Source: an uncultured Acetatifactor sp. | GTDB taxonomy: Bacteria > Bacillota > Clostridia > Lachnospirales > Lachnospiraceae | Assembly: GCA_910586775.1 (NCBI GenBank) | Contig: CAJUJN010000107.1 | Coordinates: 1 to 13,007, forward strand | Direction of reading: 5' to 3' | Length of the DNA: 13,007 bases | Part shown: positions 6,904-13,001 of the stretch, piece after piece | Numbering within the stretch: the first letter of the stretch is position 1 | Layout of the letters: each line of letters opens with the position of its first letter | Made by a program: the position numbers and the translations under genes | Notes under the pieces: model-generated | The model's input: only the letters and a program-made list of their open reading frames with translations | Database searches by the model: none | What the model was told of the DNA's origin: nothing

Positions 6904-7818
6904 TCACCCGTTCTGAAAAGCGTTCAGATATACCACAATCCGGAACTGATGCTCCCGGATATCCGTTTTCATGTAACCGCCGTGACTGTCCAGTACTTTC
7001 TGAACACTGAGCATTCCGAATCCATGCATGTCTTTCTCTTTTTTCGTCGTTTGAAACAGCCTTTTTCCTTCTGAATCTGCCCGATTTTCCGGGAATCTGT
7101 TTCTTCCGGAAAGATTTCCGTCGGCATGATTTCTCACAGAATTGTTACCATTGGAAGCATTGCCTGCAGACTGATTTTTCACAGGATTATCCCCTGCGGA
7201 AGTGTCTTCCCGTGAATCCTTCTCCGTGGAAGAATTCTCCGTGGAAGCAGCGGTCTCCCAGATTGGATTGGAGATAGATATGACCAACATATTTCCGCGT
7301 TTCCTGCAGTTCATCTCTATCTTTCGTTCCGCTCCTGCCGGGCAATTCAGATTTGCCTCAATTGCATTGTCCAGCAGATTTGTAAAAAGCGCACAGATTT
7401 CCACCAGCGTCAGATTCATTCCTCTCATATCATCGTATTGGCACTGCACTTTGATGCCGTACTGTTCCGCCTCCTGATATTTCATGTTCAAAACAGAATC
7501 CAACATCCGGTGACTGGTATAGAATGCCCCGCTGCACTGCTGCATTTCTCCGGTAATCTGGGCAAGATAGTCCAGGGCTTCCTCCTCTCGCCCTTCTTTC
7601 ACCATTTTGAAGATGACGCGAATGTGGTTTCTCGTATCATGTACAAGTATTGACTTTTTTTCGTATATTTTTAGCAATGTCTGATAATTGCTTTCCAGCA
7701 TTTCAATTTCCAGCCTGTTGGCGAGTTTTTCTTTTTTTGCCCTGCGCCGCACAAGATAAAGCCCCAACGCCAAAACGCCTGCCACAAGGCCAGTTAAAAG
7801 GGATAACCAGTTTTGCAT
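6904..7818 (-). CDS. Sensor histidine kinase, GHKL type, with a single membrane helix
   Basis: Kinase of 304 residues of the AgrC/VirS-like group that partners LytTR regulators. One N-terminal membrane helix (about 4-23) is followed at once by a basic stretch and a coiled dimerisation segment with phospho-acceptor His60 in the LVHDTRNHIR motif, then an ATP-binding domain with N-box FTNLLDNAIEA (145-155) and G-box HGFGM (265-269). The usual multi-helix sensor region of AgrC-like kinases is missing. Between the N- and G-boxes, where the ATP lid lies, is a ~65-residue low-complexity insertion (about 186-251) rich in Asn/Ser. The start ATG has AAGG about ten bases upstream. The stop overlaps a GTG of the next gene and the ABC ATG is only 57 bases away, so kinase and transporter are cotranscribed. 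The response regulator is the gene before it. Confidence 0.88.
   Translation of the reverse strand: MQNWLSLLTGLVAGVLALGLYLVRRRAKKEKLANRLEIEMLESNYQTLLKIYEKKSILVHDTRNHIRVIFKMVKEGREEEALDYLAQITGEMQQCSGAFYTSHRMLDSVLNMKYQEAEQYGIKVQCQYDDMRGMNLTLVEICALFTNLLDNAIEANLNCPAGAERKIEMNCRKRGNMLVISISNPIWETAASTENSSTEKDSREDTSAGDNPVKNQSAGNASNGNNSVRNHADGNLSGRNRFPENRADSEGKRLFQTTKKEKDMHGFGMLSVQKVLDSHGGYMKTDIREHQFRIVVYLNAFQNG
7084..7188 (-). repeat. 15-bp-period (pentapeptide) Asn repeat inside the kinase
   Basis: Seven successive Asn residues occur exactly every fifth position (215, 220, 225, 230, 235, 240, 245), in units such as QSAGN, ASNGN, NSVRN, HADGN, LSGRN, RFPEN. The unit is not the A(D/N)LXX pentapeptide-repeat fold. 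It lies in the ATP-lid loop of the kinase, preceded by a further ~25 residues of Ser/Thr/Asp/Glu-rich sequence. Confidence 0.75.
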
Positions 7819-7873
7819 CCTGTTTTTACCTTCTTCGAAAAATCATTTTCTATACGGAGCTGTCTGAAAACAA

Positions 7874-7903
7874 TTTATACTGCTTAACAGTTAAAATTTC
7901 CAA
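7874..7903 (-). promoter_or_regulatory. Candidate internal promoter for kinase and ABC genes
   Basis: TTGGAA (7903-7898), 18-bp spacer and TATAAA (7879-7874) upstream of the kinase. The spacer contains the palindrome TTAACAGTTAA (7884-7894), whose GTTAA half resembles a LytTR half-site. The long 192-base gap after the regulator gene makes a second promoter reasonable. Prediction only. Confidence 0.4.
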
Positions 7904-7911
7904 GTAACCCG

Positions 7912-7975
7912 ACTACATAACGCCAGCCATATACGTTTAACCAGTGCGGTACGGTAAATTCTGGCGTTATGTAGT
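7912..7975. repeat. Perfect 15-bp inverted repeat between regulator and kinase genes
   Basis: Arms ACTACATAACGCCAG (7912-7926) and its exact reverse complement (7961-7975) enclose 34 bases. No T run follows on either strand, so it is not a simple terminator. The core ACATAACG occurs a third time at 7993-8000. It could be an operator, an RNA structure controlling downstream expression, or a small palindromic repeat element. Confidence 0.8.
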
Positions 7976-7986
7976 ATATATGGAAA

Positions 7987-8025
7987 ACTGTCACATAACG
8001 GCTCATTTTGTTATAATCCGACAGT
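7987..8025 (-). terminator. Weak hairpin at the end of the response-regulator gene
   Basis: On the minus strand ACTGTC/GACAGT (8025-8020 with 7992-7987) and ATAAC/GTTAT (8014-8010 with 7999-7995) form an interrupted stem followed by TTTT. It overlaps the stop codon. It might cause partial termination between regulator and kinase. Confidence 0.35.
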
Positions 8026-8727
8026 CATGAAATACTCCGCCAGCCTGTCCTTCACGACCCCGTTTAGATTTCTGCCCACAGGAAGGATATCTCCGTTGCG
8101 CATGGTCACTTTTAGATGCTCAAACTGCATAATATGTTTCATGTTTACGATGATCCCCCTTTCAATCATCAGAAACCGTTCCCTGGGAAGACGGCCGTAA
8201 ATCTTCTCAAGGGAATCCCTTTCCATATATACCCCGCCGTTCAGGCACTGAAAAAAGGCATATTTCTTCTCCTTTGTCACATACAGAATATGATCCATGC
8301 GCACTTTATAGCCGTGGGTTTTGGTCAGAATCACATAATAATCTGCTTTTTGTTCCTCTTCCTCACGGCGGATACGCTCCAGAATCATGCGCAGTTCCTT
8401 CTGATAGGAATCCTTCAGTATATAGTAATATGCTCCTGTCCGAATACTCTGGAGCGCATATTTCTCATAGGAAGTCAGAAATACGATCCGCGCGTTCGTG
8501 TCCAGAAAGCGCACCTTCGCAGCCAGCTCCAGACCGCTCATTCCGGGCATCTCCACATCAAACAGATAGATATCATAACTTTTCTGCCCCTTTAATTCCT
8601 CCAGAAGCGTGGTGCTCTCCAGATGCCGGATTTCAACGGCTTCCCTTTTGTCAGCATGGAAATCCCTTATTGTTTTCTCCACTTCCTCAACGAAACCAAT
8701 ATCGTCCTCCACAATCACAATCCGCAT
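8011..8727 (-). CDS. LytTR-family response regulator
   Basis: Cytoplasmic transcription regulator of 238 residues. The N-terminal receiver domain (1-~120) has the acidic pocket Glu7/Asp8/Asp9, phospho-acceptor Asp57 in YLFDVEMPG, Thr85 and Lys105. The C-terminal LytTR DNA-binding domain (about 135-238) shows the usual FLMIERGIIVN and LPVGRN segments. This is the AgrA/VirR domain order. The start is set by MRIVIVEDD and by AGGAG nine bases upstream at the ATG 8727; the reading frame stays open for 73 more codons upstream but with no receiver-like sequence and no ribosome site. It is the first gene of the cluster with the kinase and the two ABC genes, and presumably controls their promoters. 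Its own promoter carries a strong dyad that could be its operator. Confidence 0.93.
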   Translation of the reverse strand: MRIVIVEDDIGFVEEVEKTIRDFHADKREAVEIRHLESTTLLEELKGQKSYDIYLFDVEMPGMSGLELAAKVRFLDTNARIVFLTSYEKYALQSIRTGAYYYILKDSYQKELRMILERIRREEEEQKADYYVILTKTHGYKVRMDHILYVTKEKKYAFFQCLNGGVYMERDSLEKIYGRLPRERFLMIERGIIVNMKHIMQFEHLKVTMRNGDILPVGRNLNGVVKDRLAEYFMTVGL

Positions 8728-8771
8728 TATACCACGCTCCTGTCTTATTCTGCATTCCCTTCGCTCCCGAT

Positions 8772-8793
8772 AAAAGGCGCGTCTCTTTGCGCC
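8772..8793 (-). terminator. Possible attenuator hairpin in the response-regulator leader
   Basis: On the minus strand GGCGC (8793-8789) pairs with GCGCC (8780-8776) across an 8-base loop and is followed by TTTT (8775-8772), between the predicted promoter and the ribosome site. The stem is only 5 bp and the T run short, so it would be a weak terminator. Confidence 0.3.
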
Positions 8794-8800
8794 GCGTTCA

Positions 8801-8831
8801 ACTATAGTAAGCTGCATTTGCTTACTATAGT
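8801..8831. promoter_or_regulatory. 12-bp perfect dyad, probable operator at the regulator promoter
   Basis: ACTATAGTAAGC (8801-8812) and GCTTACTATAGT (8820-8831) are perfect reverse complements around a 7-base centre. The dyad overlaps the -10 hexamer and expected start site of the predicted promoter, the classic place for a repressor or autoregulatory site. It could alternatively form a hairpin at the 5' end of the message. Confidence 0.65.
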
Positions 8832-8852
8832 ATAGTTTCTGCCGAAATTCAA
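8824..8852 (-). promoter_or_regulatory. Predicted promoter of the response-regulator operon
   Basis: TTGAAT (8852-8847), 17-bp spacer and TATAGT (8829-8824) on the minus strand. Start of transcription would fall in the dyad around 8817, giving a leader of about 90 bases before the regulator ATG. Confidence 0.55.
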
Positions 8853-9020
8853 TAGACTGGCCGCAATCAGCATTTTTTTGACCGCCATATCCTTTTCTGT
8901 GAGATTTCCATATGGTTACCGGGAGGATGGGAATAAGTCGCGCCAATACCGGGACGCGGCGAAATGAATTCTTTGATAATTCATGAGAATTCTTTTTTAT
9001 CTTAATATGGTATTCCGCAA
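8853..9020. other. Divergent intergenic region without a recognised gene
   Basis: Lies between the regulator promoter (leftward) and the DUF1846 promoter (rightward). It contains an A/T stem ATGAATT/AATTCAT near 8965-8985 followed by a T run on the plus strand (around 8994-8999), but no plus-strand gene precedes it. A 19-codon frame at about 8926 has its AGG directly against the ATG and is not credible. Confidence 0.45.
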
Positions 9021-9027
9021 AATTCTG

Positions 9028-9036
9028 TGATAGAAT
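9028..9036 (+). promoter_or_regulatory. Extended -10 promoter for the DUF1846 gene
   Basis: TGATAGAAT (TG, one base, TAGAAT) at 9028-9036 has no good -35 at 17 bp, as extended -10 promoters may. Transcription would begin near 9043 and give a leader of about 110 bases containing the 11-bp hairpin 9062-9093. Confidence 0.45.
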
Positions 9037-9052
9037 AGAAGGGTATTTTTTG

Positions 9053-9093
9053 AAAAAGGAAAACTCGTGAGCATACAGAAGCGCTCACGAGTT
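9053..9093 (-). terminator. Strong terminator-like hairpin pointing leftward
   Basis: AACTCGTGAGC (9062-9072) pairs perfectly with GCTCACGAGTT (9083-9093). On the minus strand the stem is followed by TTTTCCTTTTT; on the plus strand no T run follows. There is no minus-strand gene to the right, so it would stop antisense transcription from the DUF1846 region before it reaches the regulator promoter. On the plus strand it becomes a 5'-leader hairpin. Confidence 0.6.
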
Positions 9094-9154
9094 ATAAGTT
9101 TAATGTCGGCGAATGTTTTGGGACATGAGTATAACTACGAAAGCGAGGCTGGAA

Positions 9155-10630
9155 ATGAAAATTGGTTTTGACAATGACAAATACCTGAAAACGCAGTCGG
9201 AACACATCAAGGAGCGTATTGTCCAGTTTGGGGACAAGCTCTATCTGGAATTCGGCGGAAAGCTCTTCGACGACTATCACGCTTCCAGGGTACTGCCCGG
9301 CTTCGCTCCCGACGCGAAGCTGCAGATGCTGATGCAGCTGTCGGACTGCGCCGAAATCGTCATCGTCATCAGCGCGGTGGATATCGAAAAGAATAAGATA
9401 CACGGCGACCTGGGGATTACCTATGACGTCGATGTGCTGCGCCTGCGCGACGAGTTCCAGAGCAGAGGACTGTATGTGGGCAGCGTGGTTATCACCCATT
9501 ACCAGGGGCAGCACAGCGCGGAGCAGTTCAAGGCAAAGCTGGAAAAGAAAAACATTAAAGTATACCTTCACTACACCATTGAAGGCTATCCTGCCAATGT
9601 CTCTCTGATTGTCAGCGAAAACGGCTACGGGAAAAACGATTACATCGAAACCACCCGTCCCCTGATTGTGGTCACGGCGCCGGGGCCGGGCAGCGGCAAG
9701 ATGGCCACCTGCCTCTCCCAGCTCTACCACGACAGGCAGCGGGGCATCAAAGCCGGCTACGCCAAATTCGAGACCTTCCCCATCTGGAACATACCGTTAA
9801 AGCATCCCATCAATCTGGCCTATGAAGCGGCCACTGCGGATCTGAACGATGTAAACATGATCGATCCCTTCCACCTGGAGGCCTATGGCGAGACAGCGGT
9901 AAATTATAACCGGGATATCGAGATTTTCCCGGTGCTGAATGCTATTTTCGAAAGTATTTACGGGGAAAATCCCTATAAATCCCCTACTGACATGGGTGTC
10001 AACATGGCCGGCAACTGTATCATCGACGATGAAGCATGCTGCGAGGCCTCGAAGATGGAGATTATCCGCCGCTATTATACCACTCTTGGCAGAATGGTCC
10101 GGGACGACGCTTCCGAAAACGAGCTGCTCAAGATTGAGCTGCTGATGAAACAGGCAAAAATCACCACCGCCGACAGGAAAGTCACCTCTGTCGCAAAAGA
10201 ACTGGCAGAAGCGTTGGGCGTACCCACTGCGGCCATCGAGTTGCCTGACGGACATATCATCACCTCCAAGACCTCCGACTTTCTGGGCGCTTCCGCAGCC
10301 CTGCTGCTGAATGCCCTGAAATATCTGGCGGACGTGGACCATAACCTGAAGCTGATTAAACCGGAGGCTATCGAACCCATTCAGGATCTGAAAGTGCGCT
10401 ACCTGGGCGGCAAGAATCCCCGGCTTCACACCGATGAGGTACTGATTGCCCTGACTCTGGCAGCCTGCAGCGACGAAAATGCCAGGCGGGCCCTGGAGCA
10501 GCTCCCCAGCCTGAAGGGATGCCAGGTACACACTTCGGTAATGCTCTCCGAGGTAGATATCAAAATTTTCAAAAAGCTGGGCGTAGACCTGACCTGCGAA
10601 CCCATCCAGACCACCCGCAGAAAATATTAA
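9155..10630 (+). CDS. UPF0371 / DUF1846 family protein of unknown function
   Basis: A 491-residue protein that I recognise as the DUF1846 (UPF0371) family by its long conserved blocks: KLYLEFGGKLFDDYHASRVLPG near 28-49, GDLGITYDVDVLRL near 84-97, VTAPGPGSGKMATCLSQLYHD near 173-193 (a P-loop-like glycine-rich segment with Lys182), and the YAKFETFPIWN / EAATADLNDVNMIDPFHL region that follows. Family members are about 490-510 residues, so it is full length. Biochemical function is not established. The start at 9155 is chosen because family proteins begin near MKIGFDNDKYL and GAGG lies six bases upstream; ATGs at 9113 and 9125 would add 14 or 10 residues without a good ribosome site. No signal peptide or membrane helix is seen. 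It precedes pyrG in the same direction with no clear terminator between. Confidence 0.92.
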   Translation: MKIGFDNDKYLKTQSEHIKERIVQFGDKLYLEFGGKLFDDYHASRVLPGFAPDAKLQMLMQLSDCAEIVIVISAVDIEKNKIHGDLGITYDVDVLRLRDEFQSRGLYVGSVVITHYQGQHSAEQFKAKLEKKNIKVYLHYTIEGYPANVSLIVSENGYGKNDYIETTRPLIVVTAPGPGSGKMATCLSQLYHDRQRGIKAGYAKFETFPIWNIPLKHPINLAYEAATADLNDVNMIDPFHLEAYGETAVNYNRDIEIFPVLNAIFESIYGENPYKSPTDMGVNMAGNCIIDDEACCEASKMEIIRRYYTTLGRMVRDDASENELLKIELLMKQAKITTADRKVTSVAKELAEALGVPTAAIELPDGHIITSKTSDFLGASAALLLNALKYLADVDHNLKLIKPEAIEPIQDLKVRYLGGKNPRLHTDEVLIALTLAACSDENARRALEQLPSLKGCQVHTSVMLSEVDIKIFKKLGVDLTCEPIQTTRRKY

Positions 10631-10676
10631 AAAGGAAATTCTCTGCCATGCTTCGGTACTGGACGGGGATGCGGAA

Positions 10677-10724
10677 CCGGAATATATCAGTCCCGGAGCA
10701 AAGGCCCCGGGAAGAAAGTTCCGG
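10677..10724 (+). other. Nested GC-rich hairpin in the gap before pyrG
   Basis: Outer arms CCGGAA (10677-10682) and TTCCGG (10719-10724) enclose an inner stem TCCCGG (10691-10696) / CCGGGA (10707-10712). No T run follows, so it is not an intrinsic terminator. A weak promoter-like pair TGGACG-17-TATATC (about 10660-10688) overlaps it. It may be a leader structure of pyrG, a processing site in a DUF1846-pyrG transcript, or chance in GC-rich sequence. Confidence 0.4.
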
Positions 10725-10805
10725 ATGCGCACTTTACAGACGAAGCTCTCTTCCCTGGAAAGGGGGCGGAGCGCAGAGACGGAACTGGAACAGGAGGATA
10801 ACAAT

Positions 10806-12416
10806 ATGGCAGTTAAATATGTATTTGTCACAGGCGGCGTAGTCTCCGGCCTGGGAAAGGGCATTACGGCCGCATCCCTGGGACGGTTGCTGAAAGCCCG
10901 CGGCTACAAGGTTACCATGCAGAAATTTGACCCTTATATCAACATAGACCCGGGCACCATGAACCCCATCCAGCACGGGGAAGTATTCGTCACCGACGAC
11001 GGAGCCGAAACCGACCTGGACCTGGGACATTACGAACGTTTTATCGACGAAAGCCTGGGGAAAAATTCCAACGTCACCACCGGCAAAGTATACTGGGCTG
11101 TACTTCAAAAGGAACGCCGCGGGGATTACGGCGGCGGCACGGTGCAGGTCATACCCCATATAACAAACGAAATCAAGAGTCGTTTTTATCGGAATTTCAC
11201 AGATCCCGATACCCGTATCGCCATTATCGAGGTAGGCGGCACAGTCGGCGACATTGAAAGCCAGCCCTTTCTGGAATCCATCCGCCAGTTTCAGCAGGAT
11301 GTAGGGCATGAAAACGCCATTCTGATTCATGTCACACTGATTCCCTATCTGAGTGCTTCCCAGGAATTGAAAACGAAACCCACCCAGGCCAGCGTAAAAG
11401 ACCTGCAGGGAATGGGCATTCAGCCGGATATTATTGTATGCAGAAGCGAGCATCCTCTGGAAGATGGCCTGAAAGACAAAATTGCGCTATTTTGCAATGT
11501 CCCCAGCAAACGGGTATTACAGAACCTGGATGTGGAATATCTCTACGAAGCGCCCCTGGCCATGGAGAAGGAGCATCTGGCCCAGGTTGCATGCGAATGC
11601 CTGCATCTGGACTGTCCCGAACCCGACCTGACAGACTGGGAGAAGATGGTGGACGCCTTAAAACATCCCACCGATGAAGTCACTGTGGCCCTGGTGGGAA
11701 AATATGTCGCCCTCCACGACGCCTACATCAGTGTAGTAGAAGCGCTGAAGCACGGCGGTATCTCCAACCATGCCACAGTGCATATCAAATGGATTGATTC
11801 CGAAACCGTCACGGAAGAAAATGCGGAAGAACTGTTTTCCGACGTAAACGGCATCCTGATTCCCGGCGGCTTCGGCTCCCGGGGCATTGAGGGCAAGATC
11901 ACGGCAATCCGATATGCCCGTACCCATAGCAAGCCCATGCTTGGACTGTGTCTCGGCATGCAGCTTACCATCGTTGAATATGCCCGCAATGTGCTGGGTT
12001 ACCGGGATGCCCACAGCATCGAGCTGGACCCCAATACCACCCATCCGGTCATCGCCCTGATGCCGGACCAGAACGGCGTGGAAGACATCGGCGGCACTCT
12101 GCGTCTGGGTGCGTATCCCTGTGTACTGGACAGGGCTTCCAGAGCCTATGAGCTGTACGGCGAGGAAACCATCTACGAAAGGCACCGCCACCGCTACGAG
12201 GTCAACAATGATTATCGGGCGGTGTTGACGGAAAACGGCCTGCGCCTCTCCGGCACTTCCCCCGACGGACGCATTGTGGAGATGTGCGAGCTCACGGAGC
12301 ATCCCTTCTATGTAGCCACCCAGGGGCACCCGGAGCTGAAATCCCGCCCCAACAGGCCCCACCCGCTGTTCAGGGGATTTGTGGCGGCGATGCTTGCGGA
12401 TAAACGCAACGTATAG
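10806..12416 (+). CDS. pyrG: CTP synthase (glutamine-hydrolysing)
   Basis: Makes CTP from UTP, ATP and glutamine, the last step of pyrimidine nucleotide synthesis; a cytosolic tetramer. The 536 residues match the family's usual length. The synthetase domain (about 1-270) has the P-loop GGVVSGLGKG (10-19), the FDPYINIDPGTMNP block (41-54) and GGTVGDIES (144-152). The class I glutaminase domain (about 290-530) has the oxyanion strand PGGFGSRG (353-360), nucleophile Cys382 in GLCLGMQ, and His508/Glu510 in GHPE. All active-site residues are present. The ATG is chosen because AGGAGG lies eight bases upstream and MAVKYVFVTGG is the family's N-terminus; the frame is open further upstream but without homology. 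The stop is TAG, showing that TAG is a normal stop in this genome. The known Gram-positive CTP attenuation leader (GGGC start with a terminator) is not evident here. Confidence 0.98.
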   Translation: MAVKYVFVTGGVVSGLGKGITAASLGRLLKARGYKVTMQKFDPYINIDPGTMNPIQHGEVFVTDDGAETDLDLGHYERFIDESLGKNSNVTTGKVYWAVLQKERRGDYGGGTVQVIPHITNEIKSRFYRNFTDPDTRIAIIEVGGTVGDIESQPFLESIRQFQQDVGHENAILIHVTLIPYLSASQELKTKPTQASVKDLQGMGIQPDIIVCRSEHPLEDGLKDKIALFCNVPSKRVLQNLDVEYLYEAPLAMEKEHLAQVACECLHLDCPEPDLTDWEKMVDALKHPTDEVTVALVGKYVALHDAYISVVEALKHGGISNHATVHIKWIDSETVTEENAEELFSDVNGILIPGGFGSRGIEGKITAIRYARTHSKPMLGLCLGMQLTIVEYARNVLGYRDAHSIELDPNTTHPVIALMPDQNGVEDIGGTLRLGAYPCVLDRASRAYELYGEETIYERHRHRYEVNNDYRAVLTENGLRLSGTSPDGRIVEMCELTEHPFYVATQGHPELKSRPNRPHPLFRGFVAAMLADKRNV

Positions 12417-12470
12417 TCGCAACACAAAACCTACAGAACCAACGGCTGCACTCCTGCAGGCATAAAGGAA

Positions 12471-12569
12471 CTGCCGCATTAAGAGCCATGAACACCAGAT
12501 ATAAATATGCCCGGTTACCGGATATCCCGTATCTTGTGCAAAATTCCTTAATGCGGCAGCCCTATTTTT
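12471..12569 (+). terminator. Inverted repeat with T run after pyrG
   Basis: CTGCCGCATTAAG (12471-12483) and its exact reverse complement CTTAATGCGGCAG (12547-12559) enclose 63 bases; the right arm is followed by CCCTATTTTT. A smaller CTGCA/TGCAG stem lies just before (about 12447-12460). It probably ends the pyrG transcript, but the large loop is unusual for an intrinsic terminator and the pair may instead be a small palindromic repeat element that also supplies a terminator. Confidence 0.5.
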
Positions 12570-12682
12570 GTAGGCACTTCCTTATCCTTCGTTGTCACTC
12601 TGCAATGTGCTCTCACATCCGAGGACGAAAGCCATCCCTTTTCCTCTCCAGATTTTTTCCCTTTTGCAAGCTCGCCCATAAG

Positions 12683-12988
12683 CTATTCTTCTTCATAAGC
12701 CCAATACATAAAAGGAACGCCACCTTTCCATTTACTTTCGGGAACAGTTTCAAGCCTGTTTATATGTATATAAATAATACTGGGTTTATCTAAAAGTTCA
12801 TCATATTCCTCATCGCTCAGTTTTTCTTTCACAGCAAATTTAGGCTATTCTCCAGAAAATGTCAAATGATAGAAACCCGGTTCTACTTCGATTTGTTGTT
12901 CTTTTGGACAGTCATTTTGCCAATCCATCAAATCATACAAATCAACTACATTTAGAGGCTTCTGGCATGATGGTGGGTACTTGACCAT
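12683..12988 (-). pseudogene. Degenerate small gene interrupted by an in-frame TAG
   Basis: From the ATG at 12988 the frame reads 47 residues (starting MVKYPPSCQKP and including VDLYDLMDWQND and IEVEPGFYHLTF), then TAG (12845-12847), then 53 residues (including KLSDEEYDELLD and GVPFMYWAYEEE) to a second TAG (12683-12685). The reading frame is kept across the first TAG and the residue composition stays protein-like, so one gene of about 100 residues appears to have been broken by a point mutation. The frame stays open another 44 codons past the second TAG but runs into the pyrG inverted repeat. No ribosome site precedes the ATG within the window. I do not recognise the family; an acidic, aromatic-rich small protein of this size could be an immunity-type or phage-related protein, but nothing proves it. 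Its first 11 codons lie in the 47-bp repeat. Confidence 0.55.
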
Positions 12989-13001
12989 GCCCAATTAACA
13001 A
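12955..13001. repeat. Right copy of a 47-bp inverted repeat
   Basis: Exact reverse complement of 1-47. Six more bases follow before the window ends. This copy sits at the 5' end of the degenerate gene, so it is more likely the original location than the left copy, which lacks the rest of that gene. Confidence 0.9.

Noticed and set aside
8728..8946. 73-codon upstream extension of the response regulator
   Set aside because: The receiver domain begins at MRIVIVEDD; the extension has no ribosome site, covers the predicted promoter and dyad, and is not receiver-like.
10725..10805. 27-codon upstream extension of pyrG
   Set aside because: CTP synthase begins at MAVKYVFVTGG, preceded by AGGAGG; the extension overlaps that ribosome site.
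9797..10864. Minus-strand frame of 355 codons opposite DUF1846 and pyrG
   Set aside because: It spans the end of one clear gene and the start of another on the opposite strand and has no recognisable domain; a GC-driven shadow.
12488..12793. Plus-strand 101-codon frame downstream of pyrG
   Set aside because: No ribosome site, crosses the pyrG inverted repeat and its T run, and lies opposite the degenerate gene, whose minus-strand frame is more protein-like.
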